The notes under the pieces are model-generated. The model saw only the letters and a program-made list of their open reading frames with translations, was not told the origin of the DNA and searched no databases. From JASJBU01 sp963797085 (GTDB taxonomy: Bacteria; Pseudomonadota; Gammaproteobacteria; Chromatiales; Chromatiaceae), in NCBI GenBank assembly GCA_963797085.1, contig CAWCOA010000024.1, forward strand, positions 310,001 to 374,000: a stretch of 64,000 bases of DNA, in the 5' to 3' direction. This document shows, piece by piece, positions 17,757 to 27,296 of the stretch. Within the stretch, counting starts at the first letter, position 1, and each line of letters opens with the position of its first letter. The translations under genes were made by a program, and so were the position numbers.

Positions 17757-20700
17757 ATGGGTCGCCGAAGATATCCAAGGAATGAAATCAATCATTCCGC
17801 CAATTTCCTCTTCGAAGAACAGGGCTATTCCGGCTGTCAAATCCGTAATTTTTCCAAAGGTGGTCTATTTATTACCTGGGGCGAATCCGGGTTGTCTACA
17901 GTGATGGTGGCCGGTTTCCACGAACCTGAACAGCGTGCGCGGGCTGTGGTCGAAATCAACAGTGGCCAGATAACAACGGCGGTGGAAATTGCCTATGTGA
18001 ACCAGAGCGGTTGCGGTGTGGCCTTTATCGATGCCAACGAAACGCTTTATGCATATTTGCAGGCTTATGCACAAGATGCGGTGGACGATCCTGTAGCGCA
18101 GCAACAGGAATTACCCAATTATCCTGACGCCACCCAATCAATAATCCAGCAGTTGCAGGACAAGGCCCTGGGTTTCCTGAAAAAAGAGATCAACCAATTC
18201 TTTATGTCAGCGAAAATGGATTTGATTGCTGCAACAGATCACATGAATAGCAGTGGTGAACAAGGGGACCTGTTCTTTGCGGTAAGAACCCTGGAGACTG
18301 AGGAACAGGAGATCAGTAATCACTTTTTCGCCAGTGTTGAGGCAGGATTTAACGCATTGGTGAATGGTGAGCCACAAGCCCGGGAGCAAACCTCGGAAGA
18401 TGAGCAAGGATCAGAGCTCGAGCTGATAGACAAAGAGGATTTCGATGAATGGATCTTTTTAGAAGGCATTGCCCATAAAGTCGAATCCCAGCTGGCAAAA
18501 CAGATATATGAGGTGAATTTCGCCCTTTCACACCTGTTTCAACGGCCCGTGAAGCTTGAGTCGAATCCACTCTCCCCGATTGCCCTGCTGCTGCAGATGA
18601 AGGACGTCTTGGGGGAATATGCGGTCACGCCGATGGCGAAAAAGATTCTCTATGAGACCTTCAGTCGATGCTATATTCATCAATATCCATAGACTCTATG
18701 GGGAGCTGATTGCCTGCCTGAGTGAGGAGGGCATCAAGACTGCAAGCGCAGAAAACACAACAGTAGTATCTCAAGGCAGTAGCAGTCAGCTGCTGGGCAA
18801 AGAACAGGAGCAGGCACAGGTTCTGGAACAGGGGAGCCAAGCAACTCTGGAGAATCTTTCGGCTACTCCTGGATACCGCCAATGGTGGACAGGCTGAGCA
18901 ATCCGTAGAGCAGGCGGCCTATCCAGTGGCATCCCGAGAGCAGGTTTTACAAACCATGGAGTCCATGCCGTTGGGAAGAGGGTTGCTCAGGAAGCTCGAA
19001 GACCACCTCAGTCATACAGACACCCAGGGCCTTGCACTCGATCCGCTGACCCGCGCCGCCGTTTGCGCAAGTGAAGAGCTGGTGGAGGCGGTACAGCAGG
19101 ATGATCTGCTCAATCTGGATGTGCAGCAACTGGTGACTCAGCTGGAAATTCCATTCATCAAAGAGAGTATTCAGGATCCTCGTATCCTGGAGAATGCACA
19201 ACATCCGGGGCGGCGTTTTCTAGATGCGATAGAGGAATTGGCGCCCTATGTCAATTTCTCAGATGCATTGGACGCGAAAGGCCGAGTCCACAATGTTGGG
19301 CTGCGACAAATCATCAATGACATCCAGTCTGGAGCCATCAGCAATATCTCCGATGCCACCCAGCAAATCGAGGTACTGCATGATAAACAAAAGGAGAATT
19401 TTCAGAGAAACTGCAAGCTGGCCATCGAGAGTTGCACCCGAAAAGAGCGGCTCAGGCAGGCGCAGGACTATGTAAGAAACAGCCTGGAGAAAAAGCTGCT
19501 CGGTAAAGATGTCTCCATCGCGCTGGATAGACTATTTCAATTTGGCTGGTCAAATCTGCTCATCCATACGGTCATGCTGCTGGGTGAGGACAGCGTTGAA
19601 GCGAAAGCCTATCTGCGGGTTGTGGACCTGCTGCTAAAACTATTTCGAGTCAATCAACCATTCAAAAGACTTTCTGAAGGTAAAGCATCCGACCTCATGA
19701 AGGTCGTCAAGAAGGGTTTGAATGACTATCCCGTCTATCCGGAAGGAGCCCAGCAATTCACCGATGAACTGATGCAGGCGCTGGTGGATGAGGGTGAGTC
19801 GGCAGAAAACTTCACCGCCAACCAGATTAGTGTGGATGCAGCGTATCTGAAACGGCTGTTTCAGGGACATGCGATGGAACTCGAGGGTATAGATCGCCAG
19901 CCAGTCGCAGAAAATTGGCTGGATCTGGTGAAAAAGTTGGCTGAGGGTGACTGGATTGTAATGCATGACGCCGGCGAGCGCCTAAGACTGGTCAACCTGG
20001 TCTGGAAAAGCCCTGACCTGGACAGACTTCTGCTGGTTGATGGCAATGGGATAAAAATTATCTACGGTGATACCCACAAACTGGCTTCGCTGTTCGCCGA
20101 GAATCGATTGGCCTTGCTGGAAAATCGCGAAATGCCGGTGGTTGACCGAGCCATCCAGCGCATCCTCAAGGACAGTTATGATGCCGTGCAACAAGAGGTC
20201 AGTTACGATGAGCTGACCGGGCTTCTCAACCGGCGTTCATTTGAAAGGCTGCTGACGGAATTGCTCCGGGGAGAAATGAAGGAAGGTGAGCTGTATGCGA
20301 TCATCTTGCTGGATGTGGATCAGTTTGGCCTGGTGAATGATCTTTGTGGATTTGACGGGGGAGACAAACTGCTGCAATCCATCTCGAATATCCTGCGTAC
20401 TTATCTGCCGGAGAATGCCCATCTGGCGCGAACCGGTGATGATGAATTTGCCATCCTGCTTGCGCAGAGTTCTCTTGACCGGGGCTATCAGCTTGCGGAA
20501 GAGCATCGTCAGGCGATCAATGCCTTCAAGTACACCTGGAATAATCAGCTGATACCCGTCTCCGTCAGTATCGGATTGGTGGCCATCGACAACCGGGAAC
20601 AGACATCTGCTGCGCTGCTGAAATCGGTTTCATCCGCCTGCAGCATTGCCAAGCAGGCAGGCAGAAACTGCACCCGTATCTATCGTGCAACAGACCGGGA

Positions 20701-21502
20701 ATTTATGGAGCACAGAAAGCTTGTCGATTCAGTGGCAGTCATAGAAGATGCCTTGGAAAACGACAAGATAGTACTCGTAGCCCAGCTAATTTCGCCACTT
20801 CAGGAAGGAGTTGGATCTAGTCATTATGAGATACTGCTGCGCGTCGAAGGCGAAAATGGCCAGCTACAGACTCCGGTGCAGTTTATTCTTGCCGCTGAAC
20901 GCTACAATCTCATGCGTGCCGTGGACCGCTGGGTGGTGGACAATTTCTTTGCGATGACCGACAGGCATATTCAGGAAATCCAGGATATCGGTGGTTTTTC
21001 CATCAATCTTTCAAGCCAGTCACTGGCGGATCAGGAATTCAAGGCCTACCTGATCCAGAAAATTGAGAGCGCATTCATTCCCAGGGAAAAACTGGGTTTC
21101 GAGATCACAGAAACCGCCATGATCTCGGACTCAGAGGATGCGATTAGTTTCATCAAGGAGATCAAGCAGACCGGCTGCAGCTTTTACCTGGATGATTTCG
21201 GCTCGGGCTATGCCTCATTTTCCTATCTGAAGGAGATGCCCGTTGATTATGTCAAGATCGACGGCATCTTCATTCGCGATCTACTGCAGGACCCGGCCAG
21301 TTATGAGATGGTAAAGGCCGTCACCGGCATTTCGCATTTCATGAATAAACAGGTCGTTGCAGAGTTTGTGGAAGATCAGCAGACAGCAGACGAGCTGCGA
21401 AATATCGGTGTCGACTATATCCAGGGCTATCATATCGGACGGCCCGTCCCATTGAGCCAGCTCATTACACCTGTTCAGCAAAAAAACAGCTCCGCCGGTT
21501 AG
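17757..21502 (+). CDS. PilZ-DUF1631-GGDEF-EAL protein (two frameshifts)
   Basis: A large cyclic-di-GMP related protein split over three frames: 17757 to about 18680, about 18680 to 18860, and 18860 to 21502. Each break is repaired by removing one base. Part one starts with a PilZ domain (RRYPRNEI...NFSKGGLFI), then DUF1631. DUF1631 resumes in part three (PLTRAAVCASEELVEAV...QPFKRLSEGKASDLMKVVKKG), followed by GGDEF (YDELTGLLNRRSFE; signature GDDEF at 20435-20449) and EAL (signature EIL at 20828; DDFGSGYASF, VKIDG). GDDEF in place of GGDEF suggests an inactive or GTP-sensing cyclase; the EAL part keeps most catalytic residues. A GTG at 18926 is not needed as a start, because the frame is open upstream. 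Confidence 0.85.
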
Positions 21503-21580
21503 TCGTATATCCGCTTTATAATTCCCACCGATCAATTTAAGCTACAATCCGCCCGAAACACTTCTCAAGAGGATTGTCGT

Positions 21581-22078
21581 TTGACTGTTTATGCTGCAGA
21601 CAAATTGATTGCCCAGGCCCGCGTCTTGGCTGCTGAATATCGGCGCACCATGGGTAAACCACTGCCTGGCATCAGCAGCGAGATAGCCGAGCACGATGCA
21701 GTCAAACTGCTGAAACTGGAGCCAAATACGCAAGGGGCAGGGGGCTTCAATGCTATCGATCCGGCACGGGGCGGCAAACGTATCCAGATCAAGTCGCGCA
21801 CCATCTTCGATGAGAGTAAATCGGGCCAGCGTATCGGCCAGATGAAACTCGACAAGCAGTGGGACAGTGTGCTGCTGGTGTTGATGGATGAGGAGTATGA
21901 GCCCTACGAGATCTATGAAGCGGAAAAGCAGGACATTCTCGATTTTGTCGATGAATCGAGCAGCAGCCGGGCCAAGCGTGGCGCCATGTCGGTAGCCCGC
22001 TTCAAAATCATTGGTCGACTGGCCTGGACCAGAGAGAATGGGTTGGAATCCGAGGTCTGGGAAAATCAGAGCCGTTAG
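21581..22078 (+). CDS. Small PDDEXK-like protein of unknown function
   Basis: A 165-residue soluble protein starting with TTG; AAGAGGA seven to eight bases upstream supports this start. The centre shows a pattern like the PDDEXK nuclease core: an early helix with Glu (SSEIAEHDAVKLLKL), then GGFNAID and the strand RIQIKSR, equivalent to D-x(n)-Q-x-K. A C-terminal helical region has a Ser-rich turn. It ends 15 bases before the yoaA helicase, so the two may be co-transcribed, which would suit a nucleic-acid role. Catalytic activity is inference. I cannot name a specific family with certainty. Confidence 0.6.
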   Translation: MTVYAADKLIAQARVLAAEYRRTMGKPLPGISSEIAEHDAVKLLKLEPNTQGAGGFNAIDPARGGKRIQIKSRTIFDESKSGQRIGQMKLDKQWDSVLLVLMDEEYEPYEIYEAEKQDILDFVDESSSSRAKRGAMSVARFKIIGRLAWTRENGLESEVWENQSR

Positions 22079-22093
22079 TCCGCTAGGTCTAGA

Positions 22094-24034
22094 ATGACTG
22101 ACCTCGTCGAGATCTTTGAGCCCACGGGCTGGCTTGCCCGGCATATCGATGGCTATTCCCACCGCTCACAACAACAGGAGATGGCGGAGGCGGTCGAGCG
22201 CATTCTGGATCAAGGCGGGGTGATGATCTGTGAAGCCGGCACCGGCACCGGCAAGACCTTTGCCTATCTGGTGCCCGCCCTGATGTCCGGTCTCAAGGTG
22301 ATTATCTCCACCGGCACCAAGAACCTGCAGGATCAGCTCTATCATCGGGATCTGCCCATGGTGCGTAGAAGTCTCTCCAGCCCGGTCAGTGTCGCCCTGC
22401 TCAAGGGACGCGCCAACTATTTATGCATCCATCGGCTCGACTCCACGCTGGTGGAGGGTGTGCGGCTGACTAAGGAACAGAGTCAGCAGCTGCAGCGGAT
22501 CCGCAGCTGGTCCACAGAAACCCGCTCCGGGGATATCGCAGAGATGTCCGAGATTGCCGAGGATGCGGATATCTGGCCTGTCGTCACCTCCAGTACCGAC
22601 AACTGTCTCGGTCCGGAGTGCGCGTCATATAGCAAGTGTCACCTGGTGGAGGCCCGGCGCCGCGCCCAGGAGGCGGATCTGGTGGTGGTCAATCACCATC
22701 TGCTATGCGCCGATATGGCGTTGAAGGAGGAGGGTTTCGGAGAGCTGCTGCCCAGCGCCGACTGCTTCATCCTCGACGAGGCTCATCAGTTGCCCGAGGT
22801 GGCGAGTAATTTTTTTGGTATGACGATCAGCGGGCGGCAACTGTTCGATCTGATCAGAGATACCCTGAATGAGTATCATCGTGAAGCCGGGGATCAGCCC
22901 AAGCTGCCGGAACAGCTCGATCTGCTGAAGCAGGCCGTGCGCGAGCTGCGCCTGGCCTTTGGTCTGGAGATGCGGCGCGGCGCCTGGTCGGAAGTCGCCA
23001 GTAATCCCGCAGTCGAGTCCCATCTGTCCAGGGTGCGACAGGAACTGTCGCAGTTGCAGGCGATGCTGAAGGCTCTCGAGGGCAGGGGTAAAGGCCTCGA
23101 CAGCTGCCGGGATCGTTGTGTCGATCTCTCCAGCCGCCTGGATGCGCTCTGCGTACCACAGGACGATGAAAATATCCGCTGGTTCGAAACCCTGCGACAA
23201 AGCTTTCGCCTGAACAGTACGCCGCTGGAGATATCGAACATCTTCAGTTCCCGCATGGCGGAGCATCATGCCTCCTGGATCTTTACCTCCGCCACCCTGG
23301 CGGTCGGTGGCAGCTTTGAGCACTTCGCCAATCAGCTTGGCCTGGAGCAGGCGGAGACCCACTGCTGGGACAGCCCCTTCGACTATCCGCGTCAAGCGGT
23401 CTGGTATGTGCCGAAAGATCTTCCCGAGCCCAACAGTCCGCAATTCAACCGTCGGGTATCCGAGCTCAGCATACCGATCCTCGAGGCCAGTGAAGGCCGC
23501 GCCTTTTTGCTCTTCACCAGCCATCGCGCGCTGCAGGAAGCCGCCGAGTATCTGCAGGATCGCATCGATTACCCGATGCTGGTGCAGGGTACGGCCCCCA
23601 GGACCGAGCTGGTGGAGCGGTTTCGACAACTGGGGAATGCGGTGCTGCTGGGCACTTCGAGCTTTTGGGAGGGGGTGGATGTGCGCGGCGAGGCGCTCTC
23701 CTGTGTGATTATCGACAAACTGCCTTTCGCCTCACCGGGTGATCCGGTGCTGCAGGCCCGCATCGATGCCTTGCGCCGGCAGGGCGGCAACCCGTTTATG
23801 ACCTTTCAGCTACCCCAGGCAGCCATAGCCCTGAAACAAGGGGCAGGCCGTCTGATTCGGGATGAGAAGGATCGAGGACTATTGGTGATCTGCGATCCAC
23901 GCCTGCTCAATAAACCCTACGGCAAGGTGTTTATCCGCAGTCTGCCAGCCATGACCAAGACCCAGGATCTGGATGTGGTAAGAAAGTTTTTTTCCCTGAT
24001 GAAAGCGCCGCCAACACCCGCGGAGTCTGATTGA
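22094..24034 (+). CDS. yoaA: DinG/YoaA-type XPD-like ATP-dependent helicase
   Basis: Superfamily 2 DNA helicase with an iron-sulfur cluster, implicated in repair of replication damage. The 646 residues carry the Q-motif region YSHRSQQQEMA and Walker A EAGTGTGKTFAYLVP near residue 50. Four cysteines of the Fe-S domain follow (one in NYLCIHR, three in NCLGPECASYSKC), then Walker B DEAH in ILDEAHQLP. The C-terminal helicase lobe has SFWEGVDVRG and QGAGRLIRDEKDRG. The length and motifs match YoaA better than the longer DinG. It converges with queG four bases away. Confidence 0.92.
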   Translation: MTDLVEIFEPTGWLARHIDGYSHRSQQQEMAEAVERILDQGGVMICEAGTGTGKTFAYLVPALMSGLKVIISTGTKNLQDQLYHRDLPMVRRSLSSPVSVALLKGRANYLCIHRLDSTLVEGVRLTKEQSQQLQRIRSWSTETRSGDIAEMSEIAEDADIWPVVTSSTDNCLGPECASYSKCHLVEARRRAQEADLVVVNHHLLCADMALKEEGFGELLPSADCFILDEAHQLPEVASNFFGMTISGRQLFDLIRDTLNEYHREAGDQPKLPEQLDLLKQAVRELRLAFGLEMRRGAWSEVASNPAVESHLSRVRQELSQLQAMLKALEGRGKGLDSCRDRCVDLSSRLDALCVPQDDENIRWFETLRQSFRLNSTPLEISNIFSSRMAEHHASWIFTSATLAVGGSFEHFANQLGLEQAETHCWDSPFDYPRQAVWYVPKDLPEPNSPQFNRRVSELSIPILEASEGRAFLLFTSHRALQEAAEYLQDRIDYPMLVQGTAPRTELVERFRQLGNAVLLGTSSFWEGVDVRGEALSCVIIDKLPFASPGDPVLQARIDALRRQGGNPFMTFQLPQAAIALKQGAGRLIRDEKDRGLLVICDPRLLNKPYGKVFIRSLPAMTKTQDLDVVRKFFSLMKAPPTPAESD

Positions 24035-24038
24035 CCTG

Positions 24039-25109
24039 TCAGTGGGTTCGATGCTGGTCCAACGCCCATCTGACATGTTCCCGCAACAGGGCGGAAGGAT
24101 GCCCAAGACGCTTTTCCAGGGCCTGGATGACAGCTCTGGAGGAATGCGTGGCATTGCCCAGGGCGACTGCAATATTCCGCAGCCAGCGCTCATGGCCGAT
24201 GCGGCGGATGGCTGAGCCTTCGGTACGATTTAGAAAGCACTCTTCGTCCCATGCGAAGACCTCGCACAGATCAATGGCATCCAGGCCATGCCGAGGCCGG
24301 AAATCGTCGATCGCTGTCAGCTGGGCAAACCGGTTCCAGGGGCAGACCTGCTGACAGTCATCGCAGCCGTAGATGCGGTTGCCAATGGCTTGCCTGAACT
24401 CAATGGGGATGCTGCCTGCGAGCTCGATCGTCAGGTAGGAGATGCACCGGCCGGCATCTACTTGATAGGGTTCGACAATGGCTTGGGTGGGGCATATATC
24501 CAGACAGGCCCGACAACTCCCGCAGTGATTATCGGCCGGATTATCCAGTATCAGCGGCAGGTCGGTATAGATTTCGCCCAGGAAGAACCAGGAGCCGGCG
24601 CTTTTATTGATCAGGTTTGAATGCTTGCCGATCCAACCGAGCCCGGCCTTTTCCGCCAATGGCTTCTCCAGCACCGGCGCTGAATCGACGAACACCCGGT
24701 AACCGAACTCACCCACCCTTTGCTCGATACGCCGGGCCAGTTTTTGCAGCCGCTTACGCATGACTTTATGGTAGTCACGGCCCAGCGCGTAACGGGATAT
24801 GAATGCCAGTGCAGGGTTCTCGAGGACCTTCAAGGCAGCATCCTGCGGTTCTGGCAAATAATCCATGCGCACCGAAATAACCCGTCGGGTGTCGAGTATC
24901 AGCGCTGCAGGGCGGCTTCTTTTCCTGCCATGCTTGGCCATGTAAGCCATCTCAGCATGAAAACCCTTCTGCAGCCACTGCTCCAATCGCTGCTCCGCCA
25001 GACCGAGATCGATATCACTGATGCCCACCTGATCAAAGCCCAGCTCGATCCCCCAGAATTTGATCAGGGATGTCAATTCGTTCGGATCATTAAGGGTGAT
25101 TTGTGGCAT
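24039..25109 (-). CDS. queG: Epoxyqueuosine reductase
   Basis: Last step of queuosine biosynthesis: cobalamin- and Fe-S-dependent reduction of epoxyqueuosine in tRNA. Two 4Fe-4S motifs are visible, CGSCRACLDICPTQAI and CDDCQQVCPWN. The N-terminal domain carries the VGISDIDL and MAYMAKHGRKRSRP blocks and the RDYHKVMRKRLQ region. I place the start at MPQITLND (25109, 356 residues); an upstream ATG at 25151 adds 14 unconserved residues. Neither start has a good ribosome site. It is divergent from nnr, the same arrangement as in E. coli. Confidence 0.94.
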   Translation of the reverse strand: MPQITLNDPNELTSLIKFWGIELGFDQVGISDIDLGLAEQRLEQWLQKGFHAEMAYMAKHGRKRSRPAALILDTRRVISVRMDYLPEPQDAALKVLENPALAFISRYALGRDYHKVMRKRLQKLARRIEQRVGEFGYRVFVDSAPVLEKPLAEKAGLGWIGKHSNLINKSAGSWFFLGEIYTDLPLILDNPADNHCGSCRACLDICPTQAIVEPYQVDAGRCISYLTIELAGSIPIEFRQAIGNRIYGCDDCQQVCPWNRFAQLTAIDDFRPRHGLDAIDLCEVFAWDEECFLNRTEGSAIRRIGHERWLRNIAVALGNATHSSRAVIQALEKRLGHPSALLREHVRWALDQHRTH

Positions 25110-25226
25110 TGAGGGAGTACTATAGCACTGGTGTTTTCTGCTGACTTTCAAGGTAAGGTTGGCGGCACAAATGTCAGCTGCAAGAGTACCAGATGCGAGT
25201 CATGCCCTTTACTGAATCCCTGCCAT

Positions 25227-26711
25227 ATGCGCTCTATCGGGCCGCAGCAGGTGCGTGAGTTCGATAGAATCGCCATCCAGGAGTTTGGCATCCCCGGGGC
25301 TGAGCTGATGGAACGGGCAGGCAGCCGAGCCTTTCAATTGCTGCAGGAGCTCTGGCCCCAGGCGGCGCGCATCACGGTAGTCTGCGGGGCCGGCAACAAT
25401 GCAGGTGATGGTTATGTGGTGGCCCGCCTGGCCCGGCAGGCGGGTCTGCAAGTGCAGATTCTGAGTCTCTCTGATCCGCTGAAATTAACCGGGGATGCCC
25501 TGGCGATGGCGGATGCCTGGCAGCAACTGGGTGGTGAGATCGAACCCTATGAAGCTCTGCCCAGAGCGACCGAGCTAATCGTCGATGCGCTGCTTGGTAC
25601 CGGTCTCGAGCGCGATGTTACGGGCTATTGGGCCGAGGCGGTCCAAGCCATCAATGAGCATTCCGCCCCGGTGCTGGCGATTGATATCCCTTCCGGCCTG
25701 AACTCAGATAGCGGCAGGTCGATGGGCTGCGCGGTCCAGGCAGACGCCACGCTCAGCTTCATCGGCCTGAAGCAAGGCATGTTCACCGCTGAGGGACCGG
25801 ATTATTGCGGGCAGGTCCATTTCGATGCCTTAGAAATCCCTGCGAGAATCTATGCCCGGCAGTTGCTGGCGGCCCGGCGTATCGAATGGCTTAAAGTCGC
25901 GCAGCAGGTACAGCCGCGCCGCCGGTCTTATCACAAAGGTGATTTGGGCCATGTCCTGGTAGTGGGGGGTAATCGTGGATATTCCGGGGCGGTGCGCCTG
26001 GCCGCCGAGGCGGCGGCCCGCTCAGGGGCGGGATTGGTCTCCGTGGCCACTCATCCCGTCCATGCGGCCTGCCTGAATCTGCAACGCCCGGAACTGATGT
26101 GTCGAGGTCTGGAAAGCGGTGATGAGCTGCAGACATTGATCGAGCGCGCCAATGTGATTGCCCTGGGTCCGGGATTGGGCAAGGACAGTTGGGCGAGAAG
26201 TCTGTTCGACACCGTAGTGAACTCCGGCCTGCCCCTGGTGATGGACGCGGATGCGCTCAATCTTCTGGCGGAAGCTCCGACCAGGCGCGACAACTGGGTG
26301 TTGACCCCTCATCCGGGCGAGGCGGCAAGGCTGTTGGGCTCGGACACTCAGGCCGTGCAGGCTGATCGTTTTGCTGCCTTGCAGCAGTTGCAAAGCCGCT
26401 TCGGCGGCGTGGTGGTGCTGAAGGGGGCCGGCAGTCTGGTGGGCGGGGGCTCATCCCATCCACCTGCGGTTTGCAGCGCAGGCAACCCGGGCATGGCCTC
26501 AGGCGGCAGCGGCGATCTGCTGACTGGCATTATTGCAGCACTGATTGCTCAGGGCTATCAGCAGCTGGAGGCGGCGGAACTGGGGGTTGCCTTGCACGCC
26601 GCAGCCGGCGACCGCGCGGCGCGCCAAGGTGAGATCGGCATGCTGGCGAGTGACAGTTTGTCCGAACTTCGCGGGCTGCTCAATGGGGGGCTGGCCGATG
26701 TTGAATCTTGA
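25227..26711 (+). CDS. nnr: Bifunctional NAD(P)H-hydrate epimerase/dehydratase
   Basis: Repairs hydrated NAD(P)H: the N-terminal YjeF_N domain epimerises and the C-terminal ribokinase-like domain dehydrates, using ADP. Start chosen at MRSIGPQQVREFD (25227), the usual family start; the frame is open further upstream to 25131. Visible features are GAELMERAG, VVCGAGNNAGDGYVVAR, DALLGTGL and AIDIPSGLNSD for the epimerase. The kinase-like domain has HKGDLGHVLVVGGN, ALGPGLG, VMDADALN, LTPHPGEAARLLG and GNPGMASGGSGDLLTG. The stop overlaps tsaE by 14 bases. Confidence 0.95.
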   Translation: MRSIGPQQVREFDRIAIQEFGIPGAELMERAGSRAFQLLQELWPQAARITVVCGAGNNAGDGYVVARLARQAGLQVQILSLSDPLKLTGDALAMADAWQQLGGEIEPYEALPRATELIVDALLGTGLERDVTGYWAEAVQAINEHSAPVLAIDIPSGLNSDSGRSMGCAVQADATLSFIGLKQGMFTAEGPDYCGQVHFDALEIPARIYARQLLAARRIEWLKVAQQVQPRRRSYHKGDLGHVLVVGGNRGYSGAVRLAAEAAARSGAGLVSVATHPVHAACLNLQRPELMCRGLESGDELQTLIERANVIALGPGLGKDSWARSLFDTVVNSGLPLVMDADALNLLAEAPTRRDNWVLTPHPGEAARLLGSDTQAVQADRFAALQQLQSRFGGVVVLKGAGSLVGGGSSHPPAVCSAGNPGMASGGSGDLLTGIIAALIAQGYQQLEAAELGVALHAAAGDRAARQGEIGMLASDSLSELRGLLNGGLADVES

Positions 26712-27189
26712 ATTAACCGGAGAAGCCTTGCAGGAGTCACTGGGCGGCTTGCTGGCCAAGGTCTGTCCGGTCCCTTGTGTGATCTATCTACAGGGAGATC
26801 TTGGCACAGGTAAAACCACCCTGACCCGAGGTTTTCTCCGGGCACTGGGATATCAGGGGAACGTCAAGAGCCCGACCTATACCTTGCTTGAACCCTACGA
26901 GCTGCAGGCTGCCAGCTGTTACCATTTCGATCTTTATCGCTTGGCCGATGCGGATGAACTGGAATACTTGGGCGTACAGGATCTGCTGGATGGGCAGGCA
27001 ATCCTGCTGGTGGAATGGCCGCAGCGGGGCAGAGGTTTTCTGCCGGAAGCGGATTTGCTGATCGATCTACAGCATGCTGGCCAGGCCAGAAAGGTTTCGC
27101 TTGAAGGAAAAACCAGAGTCGGCGCCGCCATCATTCAGCGGCTGCGAGGTTTATCCCCTGAGAATCTATCGACTTTTTCTACTGCCTGA
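26698..27189 (+). CDS. tsaE: tRNA threonylcarbamoyladenosine ATPase TsaE
   Basis: ATPase partner of TsaB/TsaD in making the t6A37 modification of tRNA. Start MLNLELTGEALQ at 26698 overlaps the end of nnr; the longer frame upstream is a shadow of nnr. The 163 residues have Walker A GDLGTGKTTLTRGFL, the KSPTYTLLEPYE block, YHFDLYRL and the switch-like VEWPQRG. This matches YjeE in the E. coli nnr-tsaE-amiB order. Confidence 0.96.
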   Translation: MLNLELTGEALQESLGGLLAKVCPVPCVIYLQGDLGTGKTTLTRGFLRALGYQGNVKSPTYTLLEPYELQAASCYHFDLYRLADADELEYLGVQDLLDGQAILLVEWPQRGRGFLPEADLLIDLQHAGQARKVSLEGKTRVGAAIIQRLRGLSPENLSTFSTA

Positions 27190-27232
27190 TTCAGGATAAA
27201 GATTAAGAAAACATCCTATCTAACGGTTTAAT

Positions 27233-27261
27233 TTGGAAAAAAAATCAAAGCATGCTATTTT
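27233..27261 (+). promoter_or_regulatory. Possible sigma-70 promoter for amiB
   Basis: TTGGAA (27233-27238), a 17-base spacer and TATTTT (27256-27261), 35 bases before the amiB ATG, in an AT-rich 107-base gap. GATAAT at 27268 is an alternative -10. A pattern match only. Confidence 0.4.
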
Positions 27262-27296
27262 TTAGCTGATAATCTCAGTTTTAATCGGTAACAATA

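Noticed and set aside
22703..23629. Long minus-strand open frame (308 codons) opposite yoaA.
   Set aside because: It is antisense to a fully conserved helicase gene, its translation resembles no protein, and it arises from the codon bias of the real gene.
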